From contig NC_050096.1 of the NCBI RefSeq assembly GCF_902167145.1, positions 267,614,622 through 267,678,621 of the forward strand: 64,000 bases of DNA, in the 5' to 3' direction. Position numbers and translations under genes: made by a program. Below the pieces are notes generated by a model, which had not been told where the DNA came from, did not search any database, and saw only the letters and a list, made by a program, of their open reading frames with translations. Of this stretch, positions 12,020-24,200 are shown in pieces; the first letter of the stretch is position 1; each line of letters opens with the position of its first letter. The DNA comes from Zea mays. Its lineage: Eukaryota; Streptophyta; Magnoliopsida; Poales; Poaceae.

Positions 12020-15000
12020 TCAATCTGGACATAGGTTGCCGATGTTCAGATTGCGTCTAAAAGAACTGAAGGACGGCCTTGGTAATGGTTTGGTCATGAT
12101 ATCAGCAACCTGATCCTTTGTAGAAATTATTCGTACATCAAGTTGACGACTTGAAACTCTTTCTCGAACAAAATGATAATCCACCTCGACATGCTTGGAT
12201 CTTCGATGAAAAATGGGATTTGCCGAGAGATAAGTTGCCCCAATGTTATCACACCAGAGTGTAGGCGATCTCTGAAGAGTAATGCCGAGTTCTCTCAAAA
12301 GAACTTGAAGCCAAATAAGTTCAGCCGTAGCATCGGCAATGGCCTTATATTCTGCCTCGGTACTGGATCTTGAGACCGTTGATTGTTTTCTGGAGCTCCA
12401 AGAAATAAGATTGCCGCCAAAGAACACCGCAAACCCACCAGTGCTTCGTCTGTCATCAGAATCTCCAGCCCAATCAGCATCTGAGAAGGCGCTGAGTAAG
12501 AAAGAACCAGATTTCTTGATGCAAATGCCCATATCAATAGTTTCATGAAGGTATCGTAAAATCCTCTTGACAGCAGACCAGTGCTCAGATGTTGGGGAAG
12601 ATAAAAATTGACATACACGGTTCACCGAAAAGGATATATCTGGTCTGGTGTGTGCAAGATATTGAAGTGATCCTACTATACTTCGGTAGCAAGAAGCATC
12701 GTTAGAGGATAATGGCGTGCCCCCAGTCAGGGATAACTTCTCCGCTGGCAGCATAGGTGTAGGAACCCCTTTAGAATGCATCATATTCGTTCTGGTCAGA
12801 AGGTCATGAATATATTTTTGTTGAGATAACAACAGACCTTGTGAGGTGTGTCGAACCTGAATACCCAGAAAATAATTTAGGGGTCCTAAGTCCTTGACAG
12901 CAAAGTCATCACGGAGCTGAGCAAGAAGATGAGTCACGACCATAGTAGAAGATCCAAGAATAATTATACCATCCACATAGATAAGCATGTATAACTGAGT
13001 ACCATGCTTGTTATAAATGAACAAGGATACATCAGCTTTTGATGGAGAAAACCCAAGATCAACTAGCTTGTTATTCAGCCTAGAAAACCATGCACGCGGG
13101 GCTTGTTTGAGTCCATACAATGCTTTATCCAGCTTGCATATGTAATTAGGATACTTAGAATCCACAAACCCTGGAGGTTGTCTCATATATACATTTTCAG
13201 AGAGATATCCATGTAAGAATGCATTTTGTATATCAATTTGGCGAATGCACCAGCCGCGAGTAACAGCAAGAGATAATAGAAGACGAATAGTAGTGGGTTT
13301 GACAACAGGACTAAACGTCTCCTCATAATCAATACCATATTCCTGATGAAATCCTTTAGCAACCAAGCGAGCCTTGTAGCGGTCAACTGTACCATCAGCC
13401 TTTTCTTTGAGTTTAAAAACCCATTTACAGTCAATAATATTAAGATCAGCACGTGGAGGAATAAGATGCCATGTTTTATTTATCAAGAGAGCTTGAAATT
13501 CATCAATCATGGCTTGATTCCAGGAAGGATGTTTCAGAGCTTCAATATAGGATGTAGGCTCGGAAGAAGATGTGTGTACCACAGAATATGTTACTGTACC
13601 ATCAGTGTGTTGCTTGGGCTTGCGAATATTATGTTGCAATCTTGTTCCATGCTGATGAGGCGCAAGTGCAGGAGCAGTAGGTGTCGCGGGCACCAGAGTG
13701 CAGATAGGCTGCTCCGATGGTGGCGTGGCACAGTCTGTTGGAGGCGCAAGTGATGCGTCTGAGTCCCCCGATGCAGGCAAAACTGACGACGCACCATCCT
13801 GGGACGCAGGAGCAGGCACTGATCCTGGAGCTGATTCGGCAGGTGCTGTTGCAGGATAATCAGTAGCAGGTGTCGCCAAATTTCCTGCATCCAAAGAGGC
13901 AAGGGGCAGCGGTGTATACATATGATCATATCCCAAATTAACACCGTGATTGGCCATTTGGAAAATGTTTTCATTAGAAGAAGTGGATGGCTTGAAGGCA
14001 GAAGAATTGTGGACTGGTCTAGAAAAGGGAAAGACATTCTCATCAAAGATTACATCGCGAGAAATGTAAACACGACCAGAATCAAGATCTAAACATTTGT
14101 AGCCCTTATGCAAGGTACTATAACCAAGGAAGACACATTCTTTGGAACGAAAAGATAGTTTATGTTTATTGTATGGTCGAAGATGAGGCCAACAAGCACA
14201 ACCAAAAATTTTGAGAAGAGAATAATTTGGTGGTGTGTGAAAAAGACGTTGAAGAGGACAAGTATTATCAATAACACGGGTAGGCATACGATTAATGAGA
14301 AAGGTGGCAGTAAGAAAAGCTTCATCCCAGAATTTGATGGGCATAGAAGCATGAGCTAAAAGAGCTAACCCGGTTTCAACAATATGACGGTGTTTCCTCT
14401 CAGCTGACCCATTCTGTTGATGGGTGTGAGGACAGGAAACCCTGTGAGTGATGCCCATGGAACGAAAGATTGTGTTATGTAGTTTTTGATATTCGCCCCC
14501 CCAATCAGATTGAACAGTTTTAATTTTTGTGTTTAAAAGGCGCTCAACATGAGTTTGGAACTGAAGAAACAAGCGGGGTGCCTCAGATCGATCATGCATG
14601 AGATAAATCCAGGTGAATTTACTGAAATCATCAATAAAACTAATGTAATATTTGAAACCATTAACAGAACAGGGTGCAGGACCCCAAACATCCGAATGAA
14701 TGAGGTCTAAAGGAGCTAATGTTCGATGATTAGAGGGAACATAAGGTAACTGGTGACTTTTAGCTAACTGACATGCATTGCAAATAGACATATCAGACTC
14801 AGGAGAGTACTGAATTTTATTAATATATAAAATTGACTGAACTACTGGAGGAGATGGATGTCCTAGACGTGCATGCCATTGTGCTCGACTAGGAAGAGAC
14901 CGACTGATGAAGGCTTCCTTCAAAGCTGCTGCATCTGACGGTTTGAGGTGGTAGAGACCCCCTTTACACCGCCCGGCCAAGAGAGTTTTCCGCGTGAGAT

Positions 15001-16288
15001 GATCCTTAACAAGAAAATGCCACGGGTGAAATTCAAAGAATACTTTGTTATCAAGGGTAAACTTATGAACAGAAAGAAGGTGCTTAGTGATTGCAGGAAC
15101 ACGGAGTATGTTACGCAAAACAAGAGGCCGATCAACAGTATCAATTGAGGAATGACCAGTATGAGAGATATTCAAACCTGCTCCATTGCCAACTTGGACT
15201 TGATCACCTCCATTGTAGCGTTCTCGTATAGCCAAGCAATCTAGATCACTGGTGATGTGATCAGTAGCGCCTGTATCCGGAAACCAGTTCGTGTCCACCT
15301 TGTAGTTTGATGTAGCAGCCAAATTTGCAGATGGATCGTCATCTTGATAGGTCTCATCCATCCGGTACCAGCAACGGCGAGCAGTGTGCCCTTCCTTTTC
15401 ACAAATTTGACAGGTCGGGCGAGATGTGGACCCACGGCCACCGCCCCTGGATGGTGCACCACGACCCCTGGTGATCGGGCCGCGACCACGGCCAGAGCGA
15501 CCCCGGCCACGGTGGGAGCCTTGACGGCCAGCGACATTGGCCGATGCACCGAGATTCAGTTGAAGCTCTGCATGGTGACGAAGTTGTCGGGCTTCAAAGG
15601 CCACTAGATGCGCGAAGACATCATCTAGGGTCGGAGTGGACGGCATAGTTGTCATTGTGGTGACAAAGGGATCATATTCGGCAGGCAATCCTGCAAAAAG
15701 ATAGGCAAGAATTTCCTCGTCGCGGAGGGCAGCGTCAGCCGCAGCGAGTTCATTGGCCAGGCCACGAACCTTGTTGAAGAAATCAGCCGCCGTCAGATCC
15801 CGCTTCTTGCACGTAGCAAGATCCACACGAATCTGTATCGTGCGGGCTCGTGATGAGGATGCAAACTTTCTCTGGAGAGAATCCCAGGCTTCTCTAGCTG
15901 TTGTAGCTTCAACGACGTCACGCAGGACCTCTTCTGTCATAGAGGACATGAGGCCACTCAGAAGCTGTTGGTCACGATCATACCAACGCTCGTACTCCGG
16001 ATTGGGGACCACGGCGGCACCTGCAGCTGTGGACGTCGAGATCGTCTGGGAAGGCGTCGGTGTGGTGCCATCGAGATGGCCCAGCAGCTTTGTGCTCCGT
16101 AGGAATGGTAGAAGTTGGGCGCGCCATAAGATGTAGTTCGTCTTGTTGAGACGGATGGTGACTGCCTGATGAAGAGGGATGAAAGTCGATGTGTTTGCCA
16201 TGGGGGAAACGGTGGTAGGGGAGGAGGAGGAAATATCAGAATTTTCGGAAGGGTTGGTGGTAGAAAGAATCGCTGGCTCTGTTACCAT
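12020..16288 (-). CDS. gag-pol: Copia gag-pol polyprotein with YVDG in place of YVDD
   Basis: One uninterrupted frame of about 1,422 codons runs almost from LTR to LTR. The first ATG (16288) uses the last LTR base plus two PBS bases; the next, at 16201 ([10 protein letters not shown]), is an equally good start. The order is a gag domain, a CCHC knuckle ([14 protein letters not shown]), protease (FPDTGATDH), integrase ([32 protein letters not shown]), RT, and RNase H ([17 protein letters not shown]). The RT catalytic motif reads YVDG: codon 12968-12970 is GGT where GAT (Asp) is expected. This Asp binds catalytic metal, so the copy is predicted to lack its own RT activity despite an otherwise perfect frame. 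Read on the minus strand, a TATA-like CTATATATAATC lies in the LTR. Confidence 0.95.
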   Translation of the reverse strand: MVTEPAILSTTNPSENSDISSSSPTTVSPMANTSTFIPLHQAVTIRLNKTNYILWRAQLLPFLRSTKLLGHLDGTTPTPSQTISTSTAAGAAVVPNPEYERWYDRDQQLLSGLMSSMTEEVLRDVVEATTAREAWDSLQRKFASSSRARTIQIRVDLATCKKRDLTAADFFNKVRGLANELAAADAALRDEEILAYLFAGLPAEYDPFVTTMTTMPSTPTLDDVFAHLVAFEARQLRHHAELQLNLGASANVAGRQGSHRGRGRSGRGRGPITRGRGAPSRGGGRGSTSRPTCQICEKEGHTARRCWYRMDETYQDDDPSANLAATSNYKVDTNWFPDTGATDHITSDLDCLAIRERYNGGDQVQVGNGAGLNISHTGHSSIDTVDRPLVLRNILRVPAITKHLLSVHKFTLDNKVFFEFHPWHFLVKDHLTRKTLLAGRCKGGLYHLKPSDAAALKEAFISRSLPSRAQWHARLGHPSPPVVQSILYINKIQYSPESDMSICNACQLAKSHQLPYVPSNHRTLAPLDLIHSDVWGPAPCSVNGFKYYISFIDDFSKFTWIYLMHDRSEAPRLFLQFQTHVERLLNTKIKTVQSDWGGEYQKLHNTIFRSMGITHRVSCPHTHQQNGSAERKHRHIVETGLALLAHASMPIKFWDEAFLTATFLINRMPTRVIDNTCPLQRLFHTPPNYSLLKIFGCACWPHLRPYNKHKLSFRSKECVFLGYSTLHKGYKCLDLDSGRVYISRDVIFDENVFPFSRPVHNSSAFKPSTSSNENIFQMANHGVNLGYDHMYTPLPLASLDAGNLATPATDYPATAPAESAPGSVPAPASQDGASSVLPASGDSDASLAPPTDCATPPSEQPICTLVPATPTAPALAPHQHGTRLQHNIRKPKQHTDGTVTYSVVHTSSSEPTSYIEALKHPSWNQAMIDEFQALLINKTWHLIPPRADLNIIDCKWVFKLKEKADGTVDRYKARLVAKGFHQEYGIDYEETFSPVVKPTTIRLLLSLAVTRGWCIRQIDIQNAFLHGYLSENVYMRQPPGFVDSKYPNYICKLDKALYGLKQAPRAWFSRLNNKLVDLGFSPSKADVSLFIYNKHGTQLYMLIYVDGIIILGSSTMVVTHLLAQLRDDFAVKDLGPLNYFLGIQVRHTSQGLLLSQQKYIHDLLTRTNMMHSKGVPTPMLPAEKLSLTGGTPLSSNDASCYRSIVGSLQYLAHTRPDISFSVNRVCQFLSSPTSEHWSAVKRILRYLHETIDMGICIKKSGSFLLSAFSDADWAGDSDDRRSTGGFAVFFGGNLISWSSRKQSTVSRSSTEAEYKAIADATAELIWLQVLLRELGITLQRSPTLWCDNIGATYLSANPIFHRRSKHVEVDYHFVRERVSSRQLDVRIISTKDQVADIMTKPLPRPSFSSFRRNLNIGNLCPD
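16276..16287 (-). other. Primer-binding site of the Copia element
   Basis: On the minus strand this reads TGGTAACAGAGC, directly next to the 5' LTR end. It fits an initiator-Met tRNA primer with one change from TGGTATCAGAGC. Confidence 0.88.
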
Positions 16289-16452
16289 GTAGATTGGAAT
16301 GCAGCGCACCTCTATGGGTTGCCTGCCTCTGATTATATATAGATGAAACAGCCGTACATCGAGGTGGTTACAACCGGAGATATTGCCGGAGCTAATCAAG
16401 GAGACGCAGCTCCTATACTTGTATATATCTAATATTCCATATATATCTAATA
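16288..16452 (-). repeat. 5' LTR of the Copia element
   Basis: This is identical over 165 bp to the 3' LTR and is followed on the right by the target duplication ACAAT. Its inner end supplies the A of the polyprotein's first ATG. Confidence 0.95.
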
Positions 16453-16457
16453 ACAAT

Positions 16458-17796
16458 AAGAAAAAAAAATATCCCGCACGTTGCTGTCGGGTTAGGTCGA
16501 TCGATCCGTAACGACTAAAGCCCCCCAGCTGGGAGCGAGGAGGAGGATCATGTGAAGGAGGAGCGAGTCTGGCTGGCTTTTGAATTATTGTAATACTAAC
16601 ATATATAGTCAGTGACCAACCATCATGTGGCCGATCGATCATCAACCGCAAACTGACGACGATGTCTGACCAGTTTGCTTAAATTCTAGCTGACTCGAAG
16701 GAATCTCGAGTATGTAAGCGGCGGAGCAAATTGCAAATACATAATATATCTGCACATTGGAAGAACGCACGCATCAACTCTCTGCAGGGTCGTCGTCGAC
16801 TGGAGCTGGAGCACACGTTAGGCAAGACGTACTGTTCGACACATAGCTTTTCGAGAGAGGGACAGTAGAGGAGGGTGCAAAAGGATACGGTGGCATCGCT
16901 TTGCGTGTTTCCATTCCATGTGCCAGCCTAGGAACCGAACCGAACCTCCTCTCAGCAGCTACTCTCTCTCTCTCTCTCTCTCTCTCACTCACGCTCACTG
17001 CTCACTGGACTGGACGCAGCCATGCTAACAACTTCTTCTTCGCTCTCGCCGTCTGTCTGCTCCGGGTCTGCTGCAACAACTGCCAGTACGTGCCCCCACG
17101 ATCACGATGAGCCGTGAGCGCGCGCCTAACCGCTCTGGTCCAATCATCCGGAGGGAGGGCCCCCAACTTGTCACGTCCGTTCGGGGTGTTTGGGCTGGAA
17201 AGGTCAATGCCACTGCTCCCCCTCACGCTGTCTGTTTTTTTGTTCCCACCTTTGAATTCCCCACTCTTTCTTCTTGGTTTCTCGGCAGAGGAGACGACAG
17301 TGAGATCAGGATTTCAGTGTTTCAAAACATCAAGTAAGCAATGAAACTGTTACAAAAAAAAATTAAGTATTGGTGACCACTACCAGCGATGACGACGGCG
17401 GCACGGCACTACTCGGCCACTCACTCACTCACTTCCCCTGCCAGGAATTTCGCCTTGCGTTGGACTCAAAGGCACCCTCTCCTTGCCAACCTAACAGCGA
17501 CCCGTGAGTGACCACACCAAGACTCCCTCCCCGTCCATACGCGCAAGCGCAATGCAAGCCAGCAGCTATGATGGACGCAGATCGGGCCCACCAACCAGGT
17601 CGCTTTGGAAGGTTGGGGTGGGTGGGGAGAGCGAGGAAGTGAAGACGAAGACGACCAAAGGCACCAGGGATCTGGATGTAATAAAAGATTAAGCCAGGGT
17701 GTTGGACCCCGTGACTGATCTCTGACTACGACGCCGCACTGCCTGCCTGAGTGCCTGGGTGGAGCGGAGGTGGTGGGATAATGGATTGGGGAGGCC
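16458..17796 (+). other. Upstream region of the NPF gene
   Basis: No gene was seen. A (TC)n run of about 24 bases lies at 16963-16986. The short ORFs show no family features. This segment is the proximal promoter left between the Copia insertion and the likely core promoter. Confidence 0.5.
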
Positions 17797-17806
17797 TTTT
17801 TATAGA
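17797..17806 (+). promoter_or_regulatory. Likely TATA box of the NPF gene
   Basis: The sequence TTTTTATAGA lies about 180 bp before the start codon. This would place transcription start near 17830 and give a leader of about 150 nt. It is inferred from position and sequence only. Confidence 0.5.
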
Positions 17807-17984
17807 CCGGTAGGCATGATGCTCTTCTCATTACTGACAAGCGCCAGAGCAGAGAGGGAGAGAGAGAACACACAAGGGGAGGGGTGGGGAAGGGAAGGGA
17901 AGGGAGGCGCACTCGTCCCGTCTGGTATCGTCTCCCCCGGCAGTGAAGGAGTAGAAGGAAGGAGAGTAGGAGTAGGAGGGGAGA

Positions 17985-18159
17985 ATGCGTGTCGGCGGCG
18001 GGCGGGACGACGACGACGAGGTGTCCCGGAAGCTCAAGAGCATGGACGTGGACAAGCTGGAGAACGGCGGCGGGGAGGAGAGCCCGCGGCCCGCCGTCAA
18101 GTACCACGGCTGGAAGGCCATGCCGTTCATCATCGGTGCGTGCGCTGCTGCCAATTCTC

Positions 18160-18206
<47 letters not shown>

Positions 18207-21200
18207 CTCAGTGTCAAACTGTCAATGGTGGCGGCGGTACGGTTGCCAGCGAAACTGAATCGCGGTGCGCTTGCCCGCGCATACACACACATGCATATAC
18301 ACGCAGGGAACGAGACGTTCGAGAAGCTGGGGACGCTGGGCACGTCGGCGAACCTGCTGGTGTACCTGACGCAGGTGTTCCACATGCGGAGCGTGGACGC
18401 GGCGACGCTGCTCAACGGGCTCAACGGCACCACCAGCCTCGCCCCCATCATCGGCGCCTTCCTCTCCGACGCCTACCTCGGCCGCTACCTCGCGCTCGCC
18501 ATCGCCTCCGTCGCCTCCCTCATCGTAAGCGCAGCGATCCATCTCCAGTCCACCCCTCTCGCTCGTTACCTGCTTAATTTGAGGGACACCGGGGTCGGGT
18601 CCGAGCTAGCTAGGCCGCCGGCGGCGGGTCGGAATCAGTTCGGGGGTAGATGGAATGGAATTCGGCATGCTGTTGCTGCAGGGTGTTTGACGGGTTCCTT
18701 CGCGTACCGGATCACCAGATTCAGTTTTGGCGATGTCTCTGTCTCCCGGCTTGTCACGAGTTGGACCTCACTCTCGAGGGGCCGAGCTGTTCTTCGTTCC
18801 TTTTTTTTTTGTTTTGTCTCCCCCTCTCATCTCCATCCGCTCGATCGGAGAAGAGAAGATGATGGGCGGCACATGGGGCGAGCACCCACGTGCACGCACG
18901 CTCATGGCTCCTGATCAATTTCCCTCTCATTTGGTCATTCCTCAACCTCTCCCCAACACGAATGCACCATGTAGGAGATCTGGAAGCTAAGCCGGCCTGG
19001 ATCGAGTGCAGCACGACCCTGCGCACTACTCACAGTGACTCGGCACCACCGTCGCCCTCGCTCAGCTGAGTTTCCAGGCCATTTAATGATTGCGAGACTT
19101 GGATACCAAGTAGTAGGACAGCTGTCAGCTGCACCGTGAACGGGTTTGTTCGTGATCAGATCAGTTTTAACTTTTTTTTGTACGGGTTTCCTTAGGCCAT
19201 GTTTGGTTTCAATTAGTTCTAAGACTAAACTTTAGTTCTAGGACTAAAACATGTTTGGTTTCCTTAGGCCATGTTTGGTTTCAATCAGTTTTAACTTTTG
19301 TCCGTCCAAATACTGAAATGCCTAGAAGTAGCATGCACTTCCAAGCGGTCAGGTTTTTCAAATGCAAAAGTCCATCCAAACTGCAACAGTAGCTTGTGTT
19401 TGGCGGGAAGATGGTACGGCTCAAACGGCGACGCTGGAAGGTTAGCGGTGGAATGGAGAGCGGACGTGAGGTAGGGAGCATAAGGCCAATGGAGGAAAAT
19501 TTTTTGTTTAGTCCCTTTTAGCCACCCATTAAGGGACTAGGAACTAAATTGGTTTAGTCCCTCATTTAGTCCTTGTGTTTGGTAAATTAGAGACTAAAAG
19601 AGACTAAATTGAAAGGACTAAAAATTAGCCCATGTAACCAAACATGGCCTTAGTTCTGGATCGGATTACGACTATAGTTTTGATTCCTTTGTCCACTTTG
19701 AACTGCGATTTATTTGCCAGTACAGCTTTGAAATTTGTCTTTGACTAGATAGTGTGCAAATTGGTGGCTACCGATTAACCACTATTAATCTATATTAGTT
19801 TGTGTTACACAAGAAACGGTTCTATATGATATATGCACGTGTAATTAACTAGTATTCACGGATTCACTTCAGTATCGTGCACATAATATTATATGCCGAA
19901 AATAAGACTTTGTCTTATGTTCCATATGTATGTAAATATATGTACTAGTTGTTTCCGTACGCCTTTATTTTCTGACAAAACACAGCCTGCAGAAGCTTCC
20001 GCGTTCTAACCCATGCATGCATGCTGGCATGCTGCATCTTTGATTCTTTGAAAAAGGATGCATATTTGTTGGCCTAGGCGTACGCGCAACACGGTGTGAG
20101 AGCTAAATATAATATCTCAGCATTACATAACAAAACCCACCAACGTTTGTTGGCCTAGGCAGCAGCTAGCCTCGTGTGCGTGTCCCTGGCTCCCTGCATT
20201 ATTATCATGCGCTTTGCCCTTTTATTAACAATCCCACAAAGTAGCATGGCAAACAAAGTGCCCTTAATTGTACTCCGGTTAGCGGCGGCGCTCATGATTA
20301 GCGCCGCGCTAAGCCGTATTGTAGTGCCCTGTCTGCTTTTTTATCCTGTCTATCATCAGCTCACATTGCGGCTTTATTCAGTAGCTACTACTACTACTAG
20401 CTAGTGAGGCATGCGCAGGCACTACGCATCTGCCTCGCGCTAGTTGCCCCACCACCAGGCCACCACCACGTATGAGTACGCGTAGCATTAGCAACGAATG
20501 ATTGGGATCGATTAGTGCTACCATTAGCAGTAAGATAATGGTAGCTCCATGTGCATGCCCACCACCTGCCCGGCCGGGCCCAATCAACCGAAGTGGACTT
20601 GCATTGTCCTCCCCGTACACACATCTCACCAGCTAGCCAGAGAGCTTCACCCGAACGCAGATGGTTTTTCTCGTCGGTCCCATCGGCATCACTCACGGAC
20701 ACACATACAGCTGAGCTGCACCGCTTACCGCCGGATCGAATGCGCGTGCACGTTTGGAAGGGTCTCACTCTCACCGCCTGGGGGATGATTCCATTCCATT
20801 CCGTCGCCAGCAGGCCAGGCACCCGCCATTATCCGGACAGGTAGGCGGATACGTCTCGACGCGACCGCCAACTAACTGCCGCACCGACCTCACTTGTATG
20901 TACTGTTTGGCGTCTGGACACGAGTCATGACTCATGAGGTGGAGCTGTGGGTACTCGGAGATTGTTGAGCTGGTTTCTGCCTATGAATAAGCGGTGGCCT
21001 GCAGGCTGCAGTGGTGCGCGGACAGTGCGTACGTCGGCCAGGACAGGCAAATATCTCTCCGGATACACCCGCTGTAATGTGCCCGCGCCCGAAAACGATG
21101 GATCTCGTCCCCAATATGTGTACTCCTCCTACACGGGCAGATCAATCATGCCGGCTCCGGACTAGAGGCACTGCGAACTGCGATAGATGCCGGCAACCAC

Positions 21201-24200
21201 GTACGTGTGCGTAACGTTGCCTCCCTGGCCAGTGACCACCCAGGCACCCACCACTTGTATGCTGCCACCTGCCATGAATGAAAGACTAGACTGGGGGATC
21301 CAATCGAGCCGGTGCTAGTGTCGGTCACGGACTCGTTGGTGTCGCCCTGGGTGCGCGAGGGAATTTCGCCACTATAGCTTACAGTACGCGGTTGTGCTGT
21401 GCAGGTGCACTCGGGCTCCCGCCCATGTCGTGGGCCCGCGTTGCCTCGCCGGCCGCCGGTGCGGTGGGCGCGGAGATCCGGTGCCCTGCCCACAGCCCCA
21501 CACCACACGGCCGCGTGGGCCCGGCCTCAGCTCGCGCCAGCGGTTTTTGTTCGCTTGCGACGCCGATTGTGGGAGGAACAGTGAGGGTGGGCGGGGCAGC
21601 GGCACGACTACACGCGTGGTGCCGGGCGCGGCGGCGACCGGAGCCGTGCACGGCAGCGGGGTGGGTGGTGGATGTGTGATGTGTCGGTGGGGGCTCGGCC
21701 GGCTAGATCGGTCTCTGACTTAGGGTGTGTTTGGTTGCGAGATAGGTAGGACAGAGACGTCTCCTGGTGTCCTCTCTCGTCCCTCTAATTTTGAGAGACA
21801 ACTGAAGACAACACTGAAATAGTACTGTTCTTGTTAAGTAACCCTAATCAGGGTTATGTGGGCAAATACCTGCTTTGCCCCTGAGGGGTCTCACATCTCT
21901 ATATAAGGAACCGTACATCCCTCATAATACAGAGATTAGAAAGAGGCCAGAGGCCCAACCCTATATCCAGTGTCTCGTGTGTTTCCTCTGTCGTATTTAT
22001 GGGAAGGGAGACGGGTTCTCTACATCTTCTTGCGTCTCTACTGCTGACGGGAGGGAAGGGAACGGATCTGGTGATCCGTGGTAACGTAGTTCTTAATACG
22101 TTATCAGCACGCTCTACCTCGACGTTGCTGCGGCTAGATCAGATCTGCATCAACTCTCCGTCAAACCGGCAGGTCTTTGGCCTAGCCGAACTGTCCTACG
22201 CGACAGGCTTCGATTTCCCCTACGCAATCAAACAATGGTATGAAATTTTACTGGATCTGCGCTTTACCTTTGTTCACGGTGAAGAAAACATCGGCAGTTG
22301 CTGCATGGTGGACTCTAGTACGCGCGATGAGCCGTCAGACCACAAGATAGATGGCGTACACAGAAGCGAGGATGGACTCCTTGCACTCTGTGTCAGGGCG
22401 GCGCACGCTGACACTCGAGGCGTTGCTTTGTTCCATACACGCCCGTGCCTCCTCACTCGGCCAGCAGCCAGGATGATAAGGAGCAGGCGAGCAGCATCTC
22501 CGCAGCGTCGTCAGCGCTCACCTCGTTGCCCACGGCGATATATTTACATGTTGGCCTGGAGCCATGGGCACAGTCCACAACCGCAGAGGCCTTGCTGCCT
22601 GGTGACGAGTGGCGATGGCGCCGGTGCGTACCGGCGGTACCGCGTCCAAGGCGGCCACGTCGAGGTTGAGTATTGCATAGTGTCCATCCGTCCATGAATA
22701 CAGACAACCCACCTCACCCTGGCACATGTACGATGCGCTCGTCTACCCGCATGCCACGAGCCCAGTCCGTTGATCAGACTTGGTGTGGTAGCCCTCAAAG
22801 ACCCAATAGTAGCCGAGGCTGTTGGGTGATCCGAAATTATAGGATGGCGTACAACTGAGTCCACTCTGCTGACCTTTGCAAGATCCATTTTACCGGAGTG
22901 GTTGGTTATCCACGGAGCCGTGATAAAAGAAACCCGATCTGCATGAGGATGAGGCGATGACAAGCACATGTTGCATGCGTGCATGCACTCAGTTCCCATG
23001 CAGCCGTCCCAACTAGTTGGGGGCAACGATTAGAATATTGTGTGAAATTTGCATGTGTTAGTTAAAGATCCTAACAAAGTGGCTTAGAACATGAAAATCG
23101 CGTAGGAGCACATAATTTTTTCATTTAAATTTTTATTGGGTTAAGAAAATTTGGTATAATTTTAATTTACAGCATGCTCCATGTTATTTATTCTATTTAT
23201 TTCCTGTTGTAAATAACAAGTAGAATAAAGCATGTTTTATGTTACAATTTCTACTTTAATTAATTATTTCCCGCAGTAAATAATTAGTACATGTTTGAAT
23301 ATGGAAAATGTTTTTTACACCTGATGTGTTATGATCATATAATAATTTTGGTGTTTTTTCTGCTTTTATTTCTCGTATAAGATATTTAGCAGAAAATGTT
23401 TCTAGAAGATATCTAGCAGAAAAGTCTATATTGTGCATACTTAAATCGCTCTAAATATTTATATTATGTTGAGTTTTTGGACTCACCTCGAGTGATTTAA
23501 TGATATAGTGGGTACTCGGACACGTCGATCAGACTACATTATTAATCAGCTGAGCTATAGCATTGGCTGTGCCCTGGCAATACACGCAATATTTGTGTCG
23601 TTCGAACTTGGTTGCGTCATGTGATTGCTATGTGACACTCTTGTTTAGTCGGATCGCTCCGGTTGAGTCATACCGCCATTGCCGAGTCGCGTATTTTTCG
23701 CATGCCCTGCAGGCGCTGTCTGTCTCCCGTGATCATCGAGTCACAATTGCGCCTGTTGCGCACATTACATGGACTTATCGTGTACCCCGATTACCGAGCC
23801 ATAATTGTGCTTGTTGCATTAATTACGAAGGTTGGCTGTGTTGTCGTAGCCCTGATGGCCACACACGCGTTGACACCAGACACTAGAGCTTGTACTTGTG
23901 TGGATTGTGGTGGGTTGTTCAAGCCCCTGAAGTCACATTATACGCAACCTTCGTAAATAATTTTGTTTTCACTTTATATTTTGTTTGATTGTGTTTTGTG
24001 GTATCATATATTTTTATATATCGCCACGTGGCCATAACACCTATATTAAATCTGGGAAATTAAATCGAAATACAATGAAACACAGATAAGTTAAATCTCT
24101 GCTCTCTCTCCTCGTGCATAAAATTTTACCCGAAGTAACCTGAAGAAATTCAATATTAATGCATGAAAGCCTTTTTGGCATAAAAGATATCACAAATTGG

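Larger units (their letters stand above)
11848..16452 (-). mobile_element. Complete Copia LTR retrotransposon with identical 165-bp LTRs
   Basis: The LTRs at 11848-12012 and 16288-16452 are the same at every base I compared. They are flanked by a perfect 5-bp target-site duplication, ACAAT (11843-11847 and 16453-16457). Inside, on the minus strand, lie the primer-binding site next to the right LTR, one long gag-pol frame and a purine tract (TTGAGGGGGGG) next to the left LTR. Identical LTRs indicate a very recent insertion, about 1.3 kb upstream of the likely NPF TATA box. On the minus strand the LTR reads TATTAG...CTACA, so it starts with TA rather than TG. Confidence 0.96.

Noticed and set aside
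20378..21723. GC-rich ORFs in NPF intron 2 as a nested gene
   Set aside because: Several overlapping frames on both strands are equally open and no domain is visible, so composition explains them.
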